Source of the DNA: Psychrobacter lutiphocae DSM 21542
GTDB lineage: Bacteria > Pseudomonadota > Gammaproteobacteria > Pseudomonadales > Moraxellaceae
NCBI RefSeq assembly: GCF_000382145.1
Contig: NZ_KB907632.1
Span: forward strand, 1 to 64,000
Reading direction: 5' to 3'
DNA: 64,000 nt
The translations under genes and the position numbers were made by a program. The notes below the pieces were generated by a model. The model searched no databases and was not told the DNA's origin. It worked only from the letters and a program-made list of their open reading frames with translations. Within the stretch, counting starts at the first letter, position 1. Each line of letters opens with the position of its first letter. This document shows positions 28,509-38,376 of the stretch, piece after piece.

Positions 28509-28671
28509 CTTAAATCCTTTTATGCTATGAATCGATATTGCTCGTAAAACGATAATAGCACTTTTGGTTACATATAAAAATCAAGATATAAGGTTTAATT
28601 TTTGCTATGATAGGCATCATTTTCCTAACATTTTTTGACACACTCTTTTACTAACTTTGTGATAATACGCC

Positions 28672-29559
28672 ATGATGATTCATCCTCAATTTAATCCTGT
28701 TGCTCTATCACTTGGCCCCATCCAAGTCCATTGGTATGGCTTTATGTACCTGTTGGCATTTGCTGCTGCCTATGGCTTGGCTTGGTATCGCAGCAGCAAA
28801 CGTGAAGGCTGGACAAAAGATATGGTATCCGACCTCGTGTTTTATGGCGCATTAGGGGTTATTTTAGGGGGTCGCATTGGTTATGTTTTCCTATATCAGT
28901 TTAGCGAGCTACTGGCCAATCCAGCCTATCTATTTAAGGTATGGGAAGGCGGAATGTCCTTTCATGGTGGCTTTGTTGGTGTGGCACTGGCAATGATTTA
29001 TTTTGCGCGCAAATATAAAAAGCCCATTTTTAATGTATTAGACTTTATTGTGCCTTGTGTACCAACTGGACTTTTATTTGGACGTTTAGGCAACTATATT
29101 AATGGTGAGCTGTGGGGACGGGTATCTGATGGTGGCTACAACTGGCTTACTTACTTTCCACAAGCCGCCCGCTTTGATGCAGAGCTGCTTAACAGCACAC
29201 CAGCACTTCAATCACTTGCAATGCAGTTCAATGACTTTGAACTATTACCACGCCATCCATCACAACTTTATGAAGCCTTTGCCGAAGGTTTATTAACCTT
29301 CATCTTAGTATGGTGGTTTTCTTCTAAGCCACGTCCACGTATGGCGGTATCTGCCTTATTTATGCTCTGCTATGGCATTAGCCGCTTTACTATCGAGTTT
29401 TTCCGTCAGCCTGATGCTGGCTATGAGCTAATTTTTGGCTGGATGAGTAAAGGGCAGCTATACACCCTGCCGATGATAGTCTTTGGCTTGATACTTATGA
29501 TCTTAGCCTATCGCAACCAAGTGTATGACTGGGGCAAATATGCCGCCAATCAAAACTAA
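28672..29559 (+). CDS. lgt: Prolipoprotein diacylglyceryl transferase
   Basis: A 295-residue inner-membrane enzyme that transfers diacylglycerol from phosphatidylglycerol to the lipobox Cys, the first step of lipoprotein maturation. Signatures are VHWYGFMYLLAFAAAYGL, the essential-Arg segment GGRIGYV, FHGGFVGV and the motif GRLGNYINGELWGR (about residues 141-154), with HPSQLYEA later. It lies ahead of thyA and folA, a common order. lnt, the last enzyme of the same pathway, is also in the window (48667-50244). Confidence 0.97.
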   Translation: MMIHPQFNPVALSLGPIQVHWYGFMYLLAFAAAYGLAWYRSSKREGWTKDMVSDLVFYGALGVILGGRIGYVFLYQFSELLANPAYLFKVWEGGMSFHGGFVGVALAMIYFARKYKKPIFNVLDFIVPCVPTGLLFGRLGNYINGELWGRVSDGGYNWLTYFPQAARFDAELLNSTPALQSLAMQFNDFELLPRHPSQLYEAFAEGLLTFILVWWFSSKPRPRMAVSALFMLCYGISRFTIEFFRQPDAGYELIFGWMSKGQLYTLPMIVFGLILMILAYRNQVYDWGKYAANQN

Positions 29560-29653
29560 AGTGCACAGAACTAACCACTGCCTAAAACAAGCAAAACAGC
29601 TTGAGCTCAGACTGATAAAAAGCGAAGCAAATCCTTAACTCTGTTGTTTTTAT

Positions 29654-29695
29654 TTTCTATTATTAATGACGTTATTTCTATTATTAATGACGTTA
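29654..29695. repeat. Direct repeat, two 21-bp units
   Basis: TTTCTATTATTAATGACGTTA occurs twice in tandem (the unit is 21 bp; first T omitted gives the same pattern) in the lgt-thyA spacer. Confidence 0.85.
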
Positions 29696-29765
29696 CTTAA
29701 GCAACTTGAATGAATCTGGTTGCTCATTCATCACATCACTGAATCATAAAATTAAACAAAACGAT

Positions 29766-30632
29766 ATGACTATGACTCCTGTAAAAAATGAAGCCGCTTA
29801 CCTAGATCTCATTCGCTACGTACGTGACCATGGCACGCCAAAAGGTGACCGTACTGGTACTGGAACCCTAAGCCATTTTGGCGCCCAAATGCGCTTTGAT
29901 CTAAAGGATGGCTTTCCGCTATTAACCACCAAAAAAGTACACATGAAATCCATCACCTATGAGCTATTTTGGTTCTTAAAAGGCGATACCAATGTGCAGT
30001 ACTTACAAGATCATGGCGTGCGTATCTGGAATGAATGGTCTACTGCCGAACAGACCGCCCGCTTTGGTCGACCTGAAGGTGAGCTGGGCCCTATCTATGG
30101 GCATCAGTGGCGCAACTATGGTGCCAGCAAAAGTGATGATGGTGGCTTTAATCAAGATGGGGTGGATCAAATTACCCAAGTCATTGAACAGATTAAAAAC
30201 AACCCCAACTCACGCCGCTTAATCGTATCAGGTTGGAACCCAGCTGAAGCCAATTTAGTTGCGCTGCCGCCTTGCCATACCTTATTCCAATTCTTTGTCG
30301 CTGACGGTAAGCTATCTTGCCAGCTATATCAGCGCTCAGCAGATTTATTCTTAGGCGTGCCTTTTAACATCGCCAGCTACTCACTACTGACCCATATGAT
30401 TGCGCAAGTATGTGACTTAGAAGTGGGCGAATTCATTTGGTCTGGCGGTGATTGTCACCTGTATCAAAACCACTTAGAACAGGTCAACGAGCAGCTATCT
30501 CGCACCCCTTATGAGCTACCAACTTTGTGGTTAAATCCTGAGGTAAAAGATATTTTTGACTTCACTTTTGATGACATTCGAGTGCAAAATTATCAGTCAC
30601 ACCCTGCCATTAAGGCACCTGTGGCAGTTTAA
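29766..30632 (+). CDS. thyA: Thymidylate synthase
   Basis: A 288-residue enzyme that methylates dUMP with methylenetetrahydrofolate. The catalytic Cys lies in [32 protein letters not shown] and [10 protein letters not shown] are conserved. I use the ATG at 29766; a second ATG two codons later is possible, and the TTG at 29706 would add unconserved residues. The protein is longer than E. coli ThyA (264) and keeps an insertion ([15 protein letters not shown], about residue 120) found in the longer class. folA follows at 63 bp and regenerates its cofactor. Confidence 0.96.
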   Translation: MTMTPVKNEAAYLDLIRYVRDHGTPKGDRTGTGTLSHFGAQMRFDLKDGFPLLTTKKVHMKSITYELFWFLKGDTNVQYLQDHGVRIWNEWSTAEQTARFGRPEGELGPIYGHQWRNYGASKSDDGGFNQDGVDQITQVIEQIKNNPNSRRLIVSGWNPAEANLVALPPCHTLFQFFVADGKLSCQLYQRSADLFLGVPFNIASYSLLTHMIAQVCDLEVGEFIWSGGDCHLYQNHLEQVNEQLSRTPYELPTLWLNPEVKDIFDFTFDDIRVQNYQSHPAIKAPVAV

Positions 30633-30695
30633 CTGTTTTGCAAAATTTGCTAAACCAAATACTTCAAATATTTTCTAAGTATTTAAGGACATGAC

Positions 30696-31277
30696 ATGAG
30701 TTACGCTGGTACCCAAGTTGCCCAAATCGCTGCCATTAGCAACAATCGCTGTATTGGCAAAGGTAATGATTTGCCTTGGCACATTCCCAATGATTTAAAA
30801 CACTTTAAAGCACTGACCACAGCAGAAACCGATGCCTATGTGGATAGCGGTGTCAAAGGTATTGTCATCATGGGACGTAAAACCTTTGAGTCCATGAATT
30901 GTAAACCCTTACCAAAACGGGTTAACTTTATCATTACCACTCAACTAGATTATGCAGATACCCATAATCTCACTGACTACAAAGACGTCTATGTGGCACA
31001 CAACCTTGATGATGCACTGACGCAAGCTGCCAGCATAGCACATGGACTTAAATTTGATACGATTTGGGTCATTGGTGGTGAGCAAGTGTTTAAACAGGCG
31101 ATGATGTTTACTGATCGTATTGAACTTACGGTTGTCGATACAGAGATTGAAAATGGTAATGCTTTTTATCCAGAAATTTCTGATGAGTTTAAAAAAGTGG
31201 CAAATTCTGAGGTTCAACACGATGATAAAAGTGGGCTGGCATTTGAGTTTATGACTTATATGGCAAAAGAGGCATAG
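30696..31277 (+). CDS. folA: Dihydrofolate reductase
   Basis: A 193-residue NADPH-dependent enzyme, somewhat longer than the usual 160-170. Marks are VAQIAAISNNRCIGKGNDLPWH (about residues 8-29), VIMGRKTFESM and IWVIGGEQVFKQAM. The extra length is an insertion TTAETDAYVDSGVKG before the MGRKT motif. AAGGA lies 7 nt before the ATG. It pairs with thyA upstream. Confidence 0.95.
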   Translation: MSYAGTQVAQIAAISNNRCIGKGNDLPWHIPNDLKHFKALTTAETDAYVDSGVKGIVIMGRKTFESMNCKPLPKRVNFIITTQLDYADTHNLTDYKDVYVAHNLDDALTQAASIAHGLKFDTIWVIGGEQVFKQAMMFTDRIELTVVDTEIENGNAFYPEISDEFKKVANSEVQHDDKSGLAFEFMTYMAKEA

Positions 31278-31358
31278 TGTATCACGTACACAAGCCAAGA
31301 GATGGCTTTAACACACGTAACATGCTTGTGTCCTAAGGTGTGACACTAATGAAGTTAA

Positions 31359-31460
31359 TACCTTTTCTAAAAAATAACCTATCTTTGTCAAACTCGCTAA
31401 ACCTACTACTTGTAGCGTTTGCACTCGTTTTCCTCGATAGCTTAATTTTTAGATTTGGTA
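31359..31460. mobile_element. MITE family B, copy 3 (inverted)
   Basis: 102 bp in the opposite orientation to the other copies: starts TACCTTTTCT, ends AGATTTGGTA. TAA stands at 31356-31358 and 31461-31463. It occupies the folA / DUF4153 convergent spacer. Confidence 0.87.
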
Positions 31461-31556
31461 TAAGTTGAATCAACTATACAGCCCATTAATTACTCTATGT
31501 TTTCTACCCTAATAACATTAAAAAATAGAAGCGGAATTAAACCTGAGTTATAAACC

Positions 31557-33191
31557 TTAACTTGGTGTAATAATGTGATATGTAGGCACTAATAAGACAA
31601 TAAATACAGCCCATAAGGCATATACAGGTAGATAATCTGCAATTGACTTTTTAAGCAAACTATCACTAGCCTTTGGTTGACACCAAAATTGTATATAACG
31701 ATAGCTTATCCAACATAAATGAATAAATACAACGATATTCACACCAAGTACAATAAAACGATTTAACGTAAAACCGTACGTGATAAAACGCTGTATCATA
31801 GCGTATAAAATAGTTAGGTTAAATAAGCTAACTACCAGTAGCATAAATACAGTTAACTTATCCATCATACCAAATGTTTGATGAGCCTGCTCACTAGAAT
31901 CTCTAGCGATAATATGAAACACACTTAACACCCAAATAACAACCATCAAACCATTTGTCAGAATAAGTGCATCCCTATTTTCTGTGGGGCTAACACCACC
32001 ATATAGCATGCTTAATAAATATAGAAAAAAAGTAACACCGCAAAGGGGAGAAAAAACTTTCAACAACATTGAAGCTAAGCGGCTACGTTCATTAAATACT
32101 GTTAAATACAAGTGACTTGCCACCACAGGCGTAGCCACTATGCCTAGTGGCACAATATTAGTAAAATATGTTTCGCTAATATCTACGACATTAGACCTCT
32201 CAAATAATATAATCGTTAAACCCGTTAAAAGCACGCCTCCAAACAAAATAAGTATCGACAAGATACCTACCTCACCCAGATATTGAATATAAGCAAGCCT
32301 TGCCTGCTTGGATTTAATAGCATGGCTGTACATGACAGCACCTAATAAGGCCATAGCAATGATGGGACTATGCATAAACATCAAAATAATGGAGTCATCT
32401 TTATAGACCTCGGTAGCATCAGCCGACTGCGAAATAACCACAAACATATAAATAATATAAGCAACAAAGCCCATCAGCCATGTTTTTTGCTGTCCTAATT
32501 GTTGTTTTTGAATAAAAAAGAAATAAAGTGCCACTCCAAAAACCACTAATAACGGAGTTATTGCAAGATGATAAAAACCATGACTAATATGTAAAAAACT
32601 GGGCACTAAATTCCAGTCCTTAAGTTTTACCAATGACCATACTATGATGGATAAGGCTACAACTAACCACCAAGAAGCAGCTTGATAACTTTTAAGAGAG
32701 CTTAAGAAAATGGAAGTGCCAGACTGGTTTTGTTGAATAAAAGATTGAGATGTCAGCTCAGAGGTTAGCTCATAAGAATCTTGTTGACCTGATGACAGGT
32801 TGCACTGATGAGCTGGGTTGCTAACATTTTCAGCATGAGTTTTTGCTGTTAACTCCTCAAATCTTATCTGCCAGCCAACCATAAAACCTGCTAGCAACTC
32901 ATCATCAGCTAAATTCATTTGCAAATCTAGCAATGTGGTATTTAACTTTGATAAAGCGTGCTCTACTTCATCTAACTCCATTGACTGTAACTGCATTAGC
33001 CTACTTTCAATGTGCATTGCTAATGTATGTAAATCTTCAATACTATGCTGGCTTTTTAAATAAACTAAGCAATGTTCTTCTATTGATTGTTGCCGTTGTT
33101 TCAATAACTCTTCTTCATTAGATTTGATGCTATTTTTAGCAAGAGAATTGGGTGCTGGTGTAGAAGAATGTTTTTTAGGTGGGGTCGTCAT
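31557..33191 (-). CDS. Polytopic membrane protein, DUF4153-like
   Basis: A 544-residue protein from the ATG at 33191 (MTTPPKKHSS). An in-frame start at 33293 exists, but its first 26 codons lie inside a MITE and are not ancestral. The N-terminal about 170 residues are soluble and rich in Leu/Gln/Glu, probably helical. After that come roughly 12 hydrophobic helices. LTGLTIILFERSNVVDISE and LYLLSMLYGG resemble DUF4153 proteins, but I hold the family name loosely. Function unknown. It stands between two MITEs. Confidence 0.65.
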   Translation of the reverse strand: MTTPPKKHSSTPAPNSLAKNSIKSNEEELLKQRQQSIEEHCLVYLKSQHSIEDLHTLAMHIESRLMQLQSMELDEVEHALSKLNTTLLDLQMNLADDELLAGFMVGWQIRFEELTAKTHAENVSNPAHQCNLSSGQQDSYELTSELTSQSFIQQNQSGTSIFLSSLKSYQAASWWLVVALSIIVWSLVKLKDWNLVPSFLHISHGFYHLAITPLLVVFGVALYFFFIQKQQLGQQKTWLMGFVAYIIYMFVVISQSADATEVYKDDSIILMFMHSPIIAMALLGAVMYSHAIKSKQARLAYIQYLGEVGILSILILFGGVLLTGLTIILFERSNVVDISETYFTNIVPLGIVATPVVASHLYLTVFNERSRLASMLLKVFSPLCGVTFFLYLLSMLYGGVSPTENRDALILTNGLMVVIWVLSVFHIIARDSSEQAHQTFGMMDKLTVFMLLVVSLFNLTILYAMIQRFITYGFTLNRFIVLGVNIVVFIHLCWISYRYIQFWCQPKASDSLLKKSIADYLPVYALWAVFIVLLVPTYHIITPS

Positions 33192-33217
33192 AATGGTTAT
33201 CCAAAGACAAATGCTTA

Positions 33218-33319
33218 TACCAAATCTGAAAATTAAGATATCGAGGAAAAAGAGTGCAAATGCTACAAGTAGTAGGTTTAGCGAGTTTGACAAAGATAGG
33301 TTGTTTTTCAGAAAAGGTA
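33218..33319. mobile_element. MITE family B, copy 4
   Basis: 102 bp, TACCAAATCTGAAAA to TTCAGAAAAGGTA, with TTA at 33215-33217 and 33320-33322. It lies 26 bp upstream of the DUF4153-like gene start and supplies an in-frame hydrophobic false N-terminus (MSNSLNLLLVAFALFFL). Confidence 0.88.
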
Positions 33320-33481
33320 TTATTTTAAATCATGTCAGATTTTGAATATAGAGCTAGAACAGTTAAACGAACAGCGATTTTATAAGATTTCATGACATTT
33401 CCATCAATCATTCATCAAAGCGTACAATTATTACGCTTAATACATTAACACCACAGTAATTAGCTCTCTGACAATATTAGT

Positions 33482-34093
33482 CTAAGCTTGAGCAATTAAC
33501 GTCAACACATCTGTAGTAAATGAGCCATCTGCTTGTATCTGAAAATACTCTTTGACCTCTTTGCCCACTTGTTGTTGTAATGATTTAATAGCCTGTACAT
33601 AATGTACTGGCGTCCTCATTCTGCTAATCCAGCTCACAAACTGTAAGGGCAATTTATGAGTTTGTATGCTGTCAATTGCTAAACCTGCTTGACTCACCAT
33701 TGACTGCCACTGTTGTGCTGAATAGTCACGCACATGGCTATTATCCCGCAATAGCTCGATAGTTTGTAAAAATGTATCACATAGTGGAACAGCTGGTGCC
33801 ATAATATCCACTATGATAATGCGACCTTTAGGCTGACAGACTCTACGCATCTCTCTTAATGCGATTGGCACGTCTTGCCAGTGGTGAGCCGAAAAGCGAC
33901 TAATCACCAAATCAAAACTATTGTCTGCAAAAGGTAAAGATTCGGCCACACCTTGCACCGTTTTAATATTACTAAGTTCTCTGTCTTTCGCTACCGTTTT
34001 CACAACTTCGAGCATATCCGTTGATAAATGAATTTTGCAAAGAGTATAGCCACTTTTTAACCCCTTATGCTCCAAAGTACAAATTAGAGACAC
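33482..34093 (-). pseudogene. Class I SAM methyltransferase, 5'-truncated
   Basis: Homology to UbiE/BioC-like methyltransferases starts abruptly at LSTDMLEVV and continues GVAESLPFADNSFDLVISRF (motif II/post-II), HHWQDVPIALREMRRV, PKGRIIIVDIMAP and on to a natural C-terminus. The glycine-rich SAM-binding motif I, normally about 20 residues before LSTDML, is missing. The first about 22 codons of the frame are unrelated sequence. A TnpB N-terminal relic begins 110 bp further out, so an IS605-type event and deletion probably removed the 5' end. No function expected. Confidence 0.7.
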
Positions 34094-34206
34094 GCACTAT
34101 TTCCAACTTATACTATAATTATAAAGCTGAGGGTCGTTTGACCATGACTTAAAAGCAGTTACTTAACTACAAACAGACCCCGTATCGTATGCTTAGTGTT
34201 AATACG

Positions 34207-34305
34207 TAGGTCATTGACATAGTTCCACGCATAGTTGACACTCCCAGCTATTTTGTTTAGCTGGTTTGCGTGTTTGCCTTTGATGCGCAGCTTGAGTGTT
34301 TTCAT
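34207..34305 (-). pseudogene. TnpB N-terminal relic (33 codons)
   Basis: From the ATG at 34305 the minus frame reads MKTLKLRIKGKHANQL, then NYAWNYVNDL. It is nearly identical to the first 33 codons of the frame at 1-205, then homology stops. The terminal sequence of the element is at 34375-34432. The rest of tnpB is gone. Confidence 0.8.
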
Positions 34306-34432
34306 ATACTTAGTATGCCGAGGTTAATATTGATATACAACCCTTTAACCGCTTTTTACGACAGTTTGTGTCGCCTTATATCTCCCTCCTGAAGTGGGTG
34401 GATAAGGCAACGTTGGATAAAATTTACCAATG
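34306..34432 (-). mobile_element. IS605-type left-end remnant
   Basis: CGCCTTATATCTCCCTCC, then CTGAAGTGGGTGGATAAGG and CAACGTTGGATAAA, matches 370-425 and, reversed, 1751-1790. It marks the end of the element whose tnpB relic is at 34207-34305. Confidence 0.6.
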
Positions 34433-34462
34433 CAATATAACTAGAGCCTGTCCCTAAAAAAG

Positions 34463-34553
34463 TCTAAAATGGTTACTAGCCAAGCGAGTGCAAGTACTAC
34501 TCTCGTAGGCTTAATGAGGTTAAAACTGTAGCAGCTTTAAAGTGAATTGACTA
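34463..34553. mobile_element. MITE family A, diverged copy 3
   Basis: The core GCGAGTGCAAGTACTACT and TCGTAGGCTTAATGAGGTTAA is shared with the copies at 244 and 57671. The right end ATTGACTA is followed by TA. The left arm has diverged and I cannot place its end; CTAGAGCCTGTCC at 34441 may belong to another element. Confidence 0.55.
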
Positions 34554-34620
34554 TAACAAACCCCCAAGCTTATGAAGACTTTGACAATACATCCAATCAC
34601 ATTACCACAAAGAACACACT

Positions 34621-36168
34621 ATGTTGATAAGCCTATTTAAAAAACTACTGATTGTAATATTGGCACTATTAGCCATACTCATTATACTGGGCGTCCTAAG
34701 TCACAAAAGCTTGCCTGATAACACGCAGCGCACAACCTCTACCTTCCTGCCTGTCGATCCCAATAGCCCCTTAGCACAAAAAATCTTACCCGCTATGGAT
34801 CAGCGACCTGGACTGAGCGCGCTCTACCTCTTAGATGACAGTCATGAAGCTTTTTTGGCACGATTGACATTAGCAGCTTCAGCACAAAATACACTTGATG
34901 TACAATATTACATTTGGCACGACGACACCACAGGACACCTACTCATGCAAAGCTTGTATCAAGCTGCTGAGCGCGGTGTACGGGTGCGCTTACTCCTCGA
35001 TGACAACAACACTGACGGCATGGATGAGCTACTTGCCAGCGTTAATGCTCATCCTAACATTGAAGTCCGTTTATTCAACCCCTTCATGCAGCGCACGATG
35101 CGCCCTCTAGGCTATTTAAGTGACTTTTTTCGCCTTAACAGACGAATGCACAATAAGTCCTTTACCGCTGACGGCTTAGCAACCATCACTGGTGGTCGTA
35201 ATGTGGGGGATGAATACTTTGGTTTTGGCAGTGGCGTAATGTTTGCAGACTTAGACATGGTTGCTATTGGTCCTGCGGCCAAAGATGTCGTACAAGACTT
35301 TGATCGCTATTGGGCCAGCAACTCAGCTTATCCTGCTGAAAACATCATTAGTCAAAGTCAAAACCAACCGCCATTTGATACCACGCCAGACTCAGATCCT
35401 AATACTCAGCAATTCCTACAAGAGTTAAAAAACTCTGCCTTTGTAACCCAACTGCGCGAAGGTACGTTACCCCTCATTTGGACCAAAGTACAACTGATCA
35501 GTGACGACCCTGCCAAAGGACTCCAAAAATCAAAAGAAGCAGACTCCGTACTGGCTCACATCGCCCCCATCATGCAACACACTCAACATGAACTACTGGT
35601 CATCTCCCCCTACTTTGTGCCCACCAAACTAGGCAAAAACCTCTTTACCCAGCTTGCCAATGATAACAAGCGAGTCGCCGTACTGACCAACTCTTTAGCA
35701 GCAACAGATGTCATCCCTGTGCATGCTGGCTATGCCAAATATCGCAAGCCACTACTCGCATCAGGCGTTGAATTATTTGAGCTAAAACCGATGGCAACCG
35801 TCACCACAAAAAACCACGGCGGCATTATCAAAAGTAGCGGTGCGAGCCTACACGCCAAGACCTTTATCGTTGATAACAAAACGCTATTTGTCGGATCATT
35901 TAACATGGATCCTCGCTCAGCGAGCTTAAATACAGAGATGGGGTTTTTGTTTGACAGCAAACAGATGGCAAACTATCTGGCTGAAAATATGAAAAAAAAC
36001 CAGATGCAGTATAGCTATGCAGTCACACAAAACCCTAATGGCAAACTACACTGGCAAACCGAAGAAGACGGCAAAATACTAGAATTTGATGATGAGCCAC
36101 ACAGCAGTCTATTCTCACGCTTTGGCGTTTGGGTCTGCTCCCTGCTACCCATTGAGTGGTTGTTGTAG
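34621..36168 (+). CDS. Phospholipase D-family protein (cardiolipin synthase C-like)
   Basis: A 515-residue protein with one N-terminal membrane anchor (about residues 8-27). Two HKD motifs are visible: MHNKSFTADG (about residue 176) and LHAKTFIVDN (about 411), each followed by a GS/GG-R/F-N-type element (TGGRNVGDEY; VGSFNMDPRS). This paired layout is that of the PLD superfamily and matches ClsC-type cardiolipin synthases, which use phosphatidylglycerol and phosphatidylethanolamine in E. coli. The N-terminal anchor and length fit; substrate is inference. Convergent with the AraC-type gene. Confidence 0.85.
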   Translation: MLISLFKKLLIVILALLAILIILGVLSHKSLPDNTQRTTSTFLPVDPNSPLAQKILPAMDQRPGLSALYLLDDSHEAFLARLTLAASAQNTLDVQYYIWHDDTTGHLLMQSLYQAAERGVRVRLLLDDNNTDGMDELLASVNAHPNIEVRLFNPFMQRTMRPLGYLSDFFRLNRRMHNKSFTADGLATITGGRNVGDEYFGFGSGVMFADLDMVAIGPAAKDVVQDFDRYWASNSAYPAENIISQSQNQPPFDTTPDSDPNTQQFLQELKNSAFVTQLREGTLPLIWTKVQLISDDPAKGLQKSKEADSVLAHIAPIMQHTQHELLVISPYFVPTKLGKNLFTQLANDNKRVAVLTNSLAATDVIPVHAGYAKYRKPLLASGVELFELKPMATVTTKNHGGIIKSSGASLHAKTFIVDNKTLFVGSFNMDPRSASLNTEMGFLFDSKQMANYLAENMKKNQMQYSYAVTQNPNGKLHWQTEEDGKILEFDDEPHSSLFSRFGVWVCSLLPIEWLL

Positions 36169-36273
36169 GGTTTATTGCTTTCTTATTCACTTTTATTTTA
36201 ACTATCTTTAGACTATTTAATGAAGACGGTCGTTTTTGTAATTATATATACTTAAATAAGTTTACCTGAGATC

Positions 36274-37266
36274 TTAGCTTCTTAGTGATAATAGCTCTCT
36301 ATCTATAATTGACTGCCGAAACTGTGAAGGCGTCAGTTCATTGGTTTCCTTGAATAACTGACTAAAATGTGCTGCTTGATAACCACAAATTTCAGCAATT
36401 ACTCTAATCTCAAGATCAGGTTTTTGTATAAGCAAAGTCTTAGCTTGATTTAAGCGGTATTGAGTCAAATATTCATGGATACTTTGACCCGTATATTGTT
36501 TAAAAAATCTTTTAAGATAAGAGGTATTTGTACCAATCCGCAAAGCTAACTCATTAATGGTTAGCGGCTGTCCATATTCAGCATGGATAATAGAGCATGC
36601 TTGCATCACAAAACTTTTCGCTCTATTTTCAAACTCATTACTATTTGCAAAATCACTAACCTTATTGATCTTAGTAGTACTATCAATAATGCTTGCCAGC
36701 CAATCCAAAGCTTTAGACTCAATACGCAATGAATCACTAATTTGATTGGTAGTTGGCATCTGACATATCTGCCAAGCAAGGTGTCTAAGTACTGGTGATA
36801 CACTAACTCGCTCAAATATCTGTTTCGGCTTATTTAATACCAGTTTTACTAGCCAATGCGGCAGAGGCTGCTGTTCATTTAGGGATTCAATAAAGTGCTT
36901 ATCAAACTGAAGGCTAACGTAATACAACTGTTTATTAGTGGCATATATGGTCTCAGCATCAAATTGATAGCCATTGGTGATATTCAAATCTTTATGGTAG
37001 ATTTCTTTAAATGCCAAGTCTTTGAGATTAACACTGTCTGGCGCAAAAACAAAACAAATGCCAATATAATCATTTTCAAAAGGCTTATAACACATCGGAA
37101 CTGACGTATAAGTATGCTCTCGAACTAAGCGAAATCCCTCCCGGATACAATGTGTTTCACGAGTGATATTTACTGGTTTCTTACTAACAGCTTCACTTAC
37201 CTTTTCAACCTGTGAATTTCCCACCTTTTTGGCCTGCCAATGTAGCTCATCATAAACTATTGTCAT
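36274..37266 (-). CDS. AraC-family regulator of the siderophore locus
   Basis: A 330-residue protein with a C-terminal double helix-turn-helix of the AraC/XylS type (about residues 225-325): ELALRIGTNTSYLKRFFKQY and VIAEICGYQAAHFSQLFKE, then LTPSQFRQS. The N-terminal about 200 residues form a ligand-sensing part without clear homology. Size and position, divergent from siderophore uptake genes, recall PchR/AlcR regulators that sense the ferric siderophore. The spacer shared with the permease genes holds a Fur-like box. Confidence 0.85.
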   Translation of the reverse strand: MTIVYDELHWQAKKVGNSQVEKVSEAVSKKPVNITRETHCIREGFRLVREHTYTSVPMCYKPFENDYIGICFVFAPDSVNLKDLAFKEIYHKDLNITNGYQFDAETIYATNKQLYYVSLQFDKHFIESLNEQQPLPHWLVKLVLNKPKQIFERVSVSPVLRHLAWQICQMPTTNQISDSLRIESKALDWLASIIDSTTKINKVSDFANSNEFENRAKSFVMQACSIIHAEYGQPLTINELALRIGTNTSYLKRFFKQYTGQSIHEYLTQYRLNQAKTLLIQKPDLEIRVIAEICGYQAAHFSQLFKETNELTPSQFRQSIIDRELLSLRS

Positions 37267-37394
37267 ACTCTCTATTTTTTATCCCTACAATCAATACGCA
37301 GCATAAACTCTATCGCCTGTGTTTAATACCAATAAAAATTTCCGATTTCTAAAATCACTTTTTCCGATTATCACATAAATAAAAATAATTTTGT

Positions 37395-37413
37395 AGATAA
37401 TAATCATTCTCAT
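37395..37413. promoter_or_regulatory. Fur-like box in the divergent regulator/permease spacer
   Basis: AGATAATAATCATTCTCAT matches the Fur consensus GATAATGATAATCATTATC well on its right two thirds (GATAAT-AATCATT). It lies 22 bp before the first permease start, where a repressor would block transcription. Confidence 0.65.
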
Positions 37414-37434
37414 ATTCAAGTAGATGATTAACGA

Positions 37435-38376
37435 ATGGTTTTTAGGTTATCACTTTTATTGCTAATTTTATGTGTTGTCTCCTTATTGGTTGGTGCAAAC
37501 CAAATCACATGGTCTGACTTTCTAAACCCTTCAAGTAATATTTGGCTAACACTCACTGCCAGTAGGTTACCTCGCTTATTTACCTTGATATTAATTGGTG
37601 TTGGACTGTCAACCAGTGGAGTGATTTTACAACATATTGTACGCAATAAATTTGTTGAACCTGCAACATCGGGTGGTTTGGATGCTGCAAAACTAGGAAT
37701 TTTATTAACGATTATTCTACTACCCAATGCGACGATAATAACTAAGATGACCTTCTCTTTACTTTTTTGCTTTGCTGCAAGTTTGTTTTTTATTGCTTTG
37801 GTTAAGCAAGTCAGGTTTAAAAATACAGTGCTTATCCCTGTGCTTGGGTTGATGTATGGCAGTGTATTAACTGCCATTGCAGAGTTTTATGCTTATAAAA
37901 ACAATATGCTACAAAACATGCAAGGCTGGCTACTTGGCGACTTTTCACGCATCGTTCAAGGTCATTATGAATTGGTGTATCTCATCATTCCAATGGTCGC
38001 ACTGATCTATTTGTACGCTCAGCGTTTCACGCTGATGGGTATGGGTGAAGATATAGCAACAAGTTTAGGGTTAAATTATATTGCGATGAGCTTATTGGGA
38101 GTGTTACTCGTATCAGTTACGGTAGCAACATCAGTAATTACGGTAGGTGCGATACCATTTGTTGGTTTAGTAATACCAAATTTAATCGCCTTAAAATATG
38201 GTGAAAATTTATCTCGTACCCTGCCATTGGTAGCACTAGGAGGGGCTTGTTTACTGCTCATAAGCGACATTATAGGACGCTTAGTAATATACCCATTTGA
38301 AGTGCCTGTTGGTCTGACAGTAAGTGCTATTGGTGGGATTATCTTCCTTATTTTAATAATAAGGGGCATACGTTAA
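37435..38376 (+). CDS. Iron-siderophore ABC transporter permease (FecCD family), first
   Basis: A 313-residue polytopic permease. LTASRLPRLFTLILIGVGLSTSGVILQ (split here as LTASRLPRLF and GVILQHIVRNKFVEP) is the FecCD N-terminal signature. GAIPFVGLVIPNLIALKYG near residue 240 is the conserved loop that contacts the ATPase. Nearest in layout to FatD/CeuB/VctD-type permeases. The stop overlaps the next start (TAATG). Part of an apparent six-gene operon. Confidence 0.92.
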   Translation: MVFRLSLLLLILCVVSLLVGANQITWSDFLNPSSNIWLTLTASRLPRLFTLILIGVGLSTSGVILQHIVRNKFVEPATSGGLDAAKLGILLTIILLPNATIITKMTFSLLFCFAASLFFIALVKQVRFKNTVLIPVLGLMYGSVLTAIAEFYAYKNNMLQNMQGWLLGDFSRIVQGHYELVYLIIPMVALIYLYAQRFTLMGMGEDIATSLGLNYIAMSLLGVLLVSVTVATSVITVGAIPFVGLVIPNLIALKYGENLSRTLPLVALGGACLLLISDIIGRLVIYPFEVPVGLTVSAIGGIIFLILIIRGIR

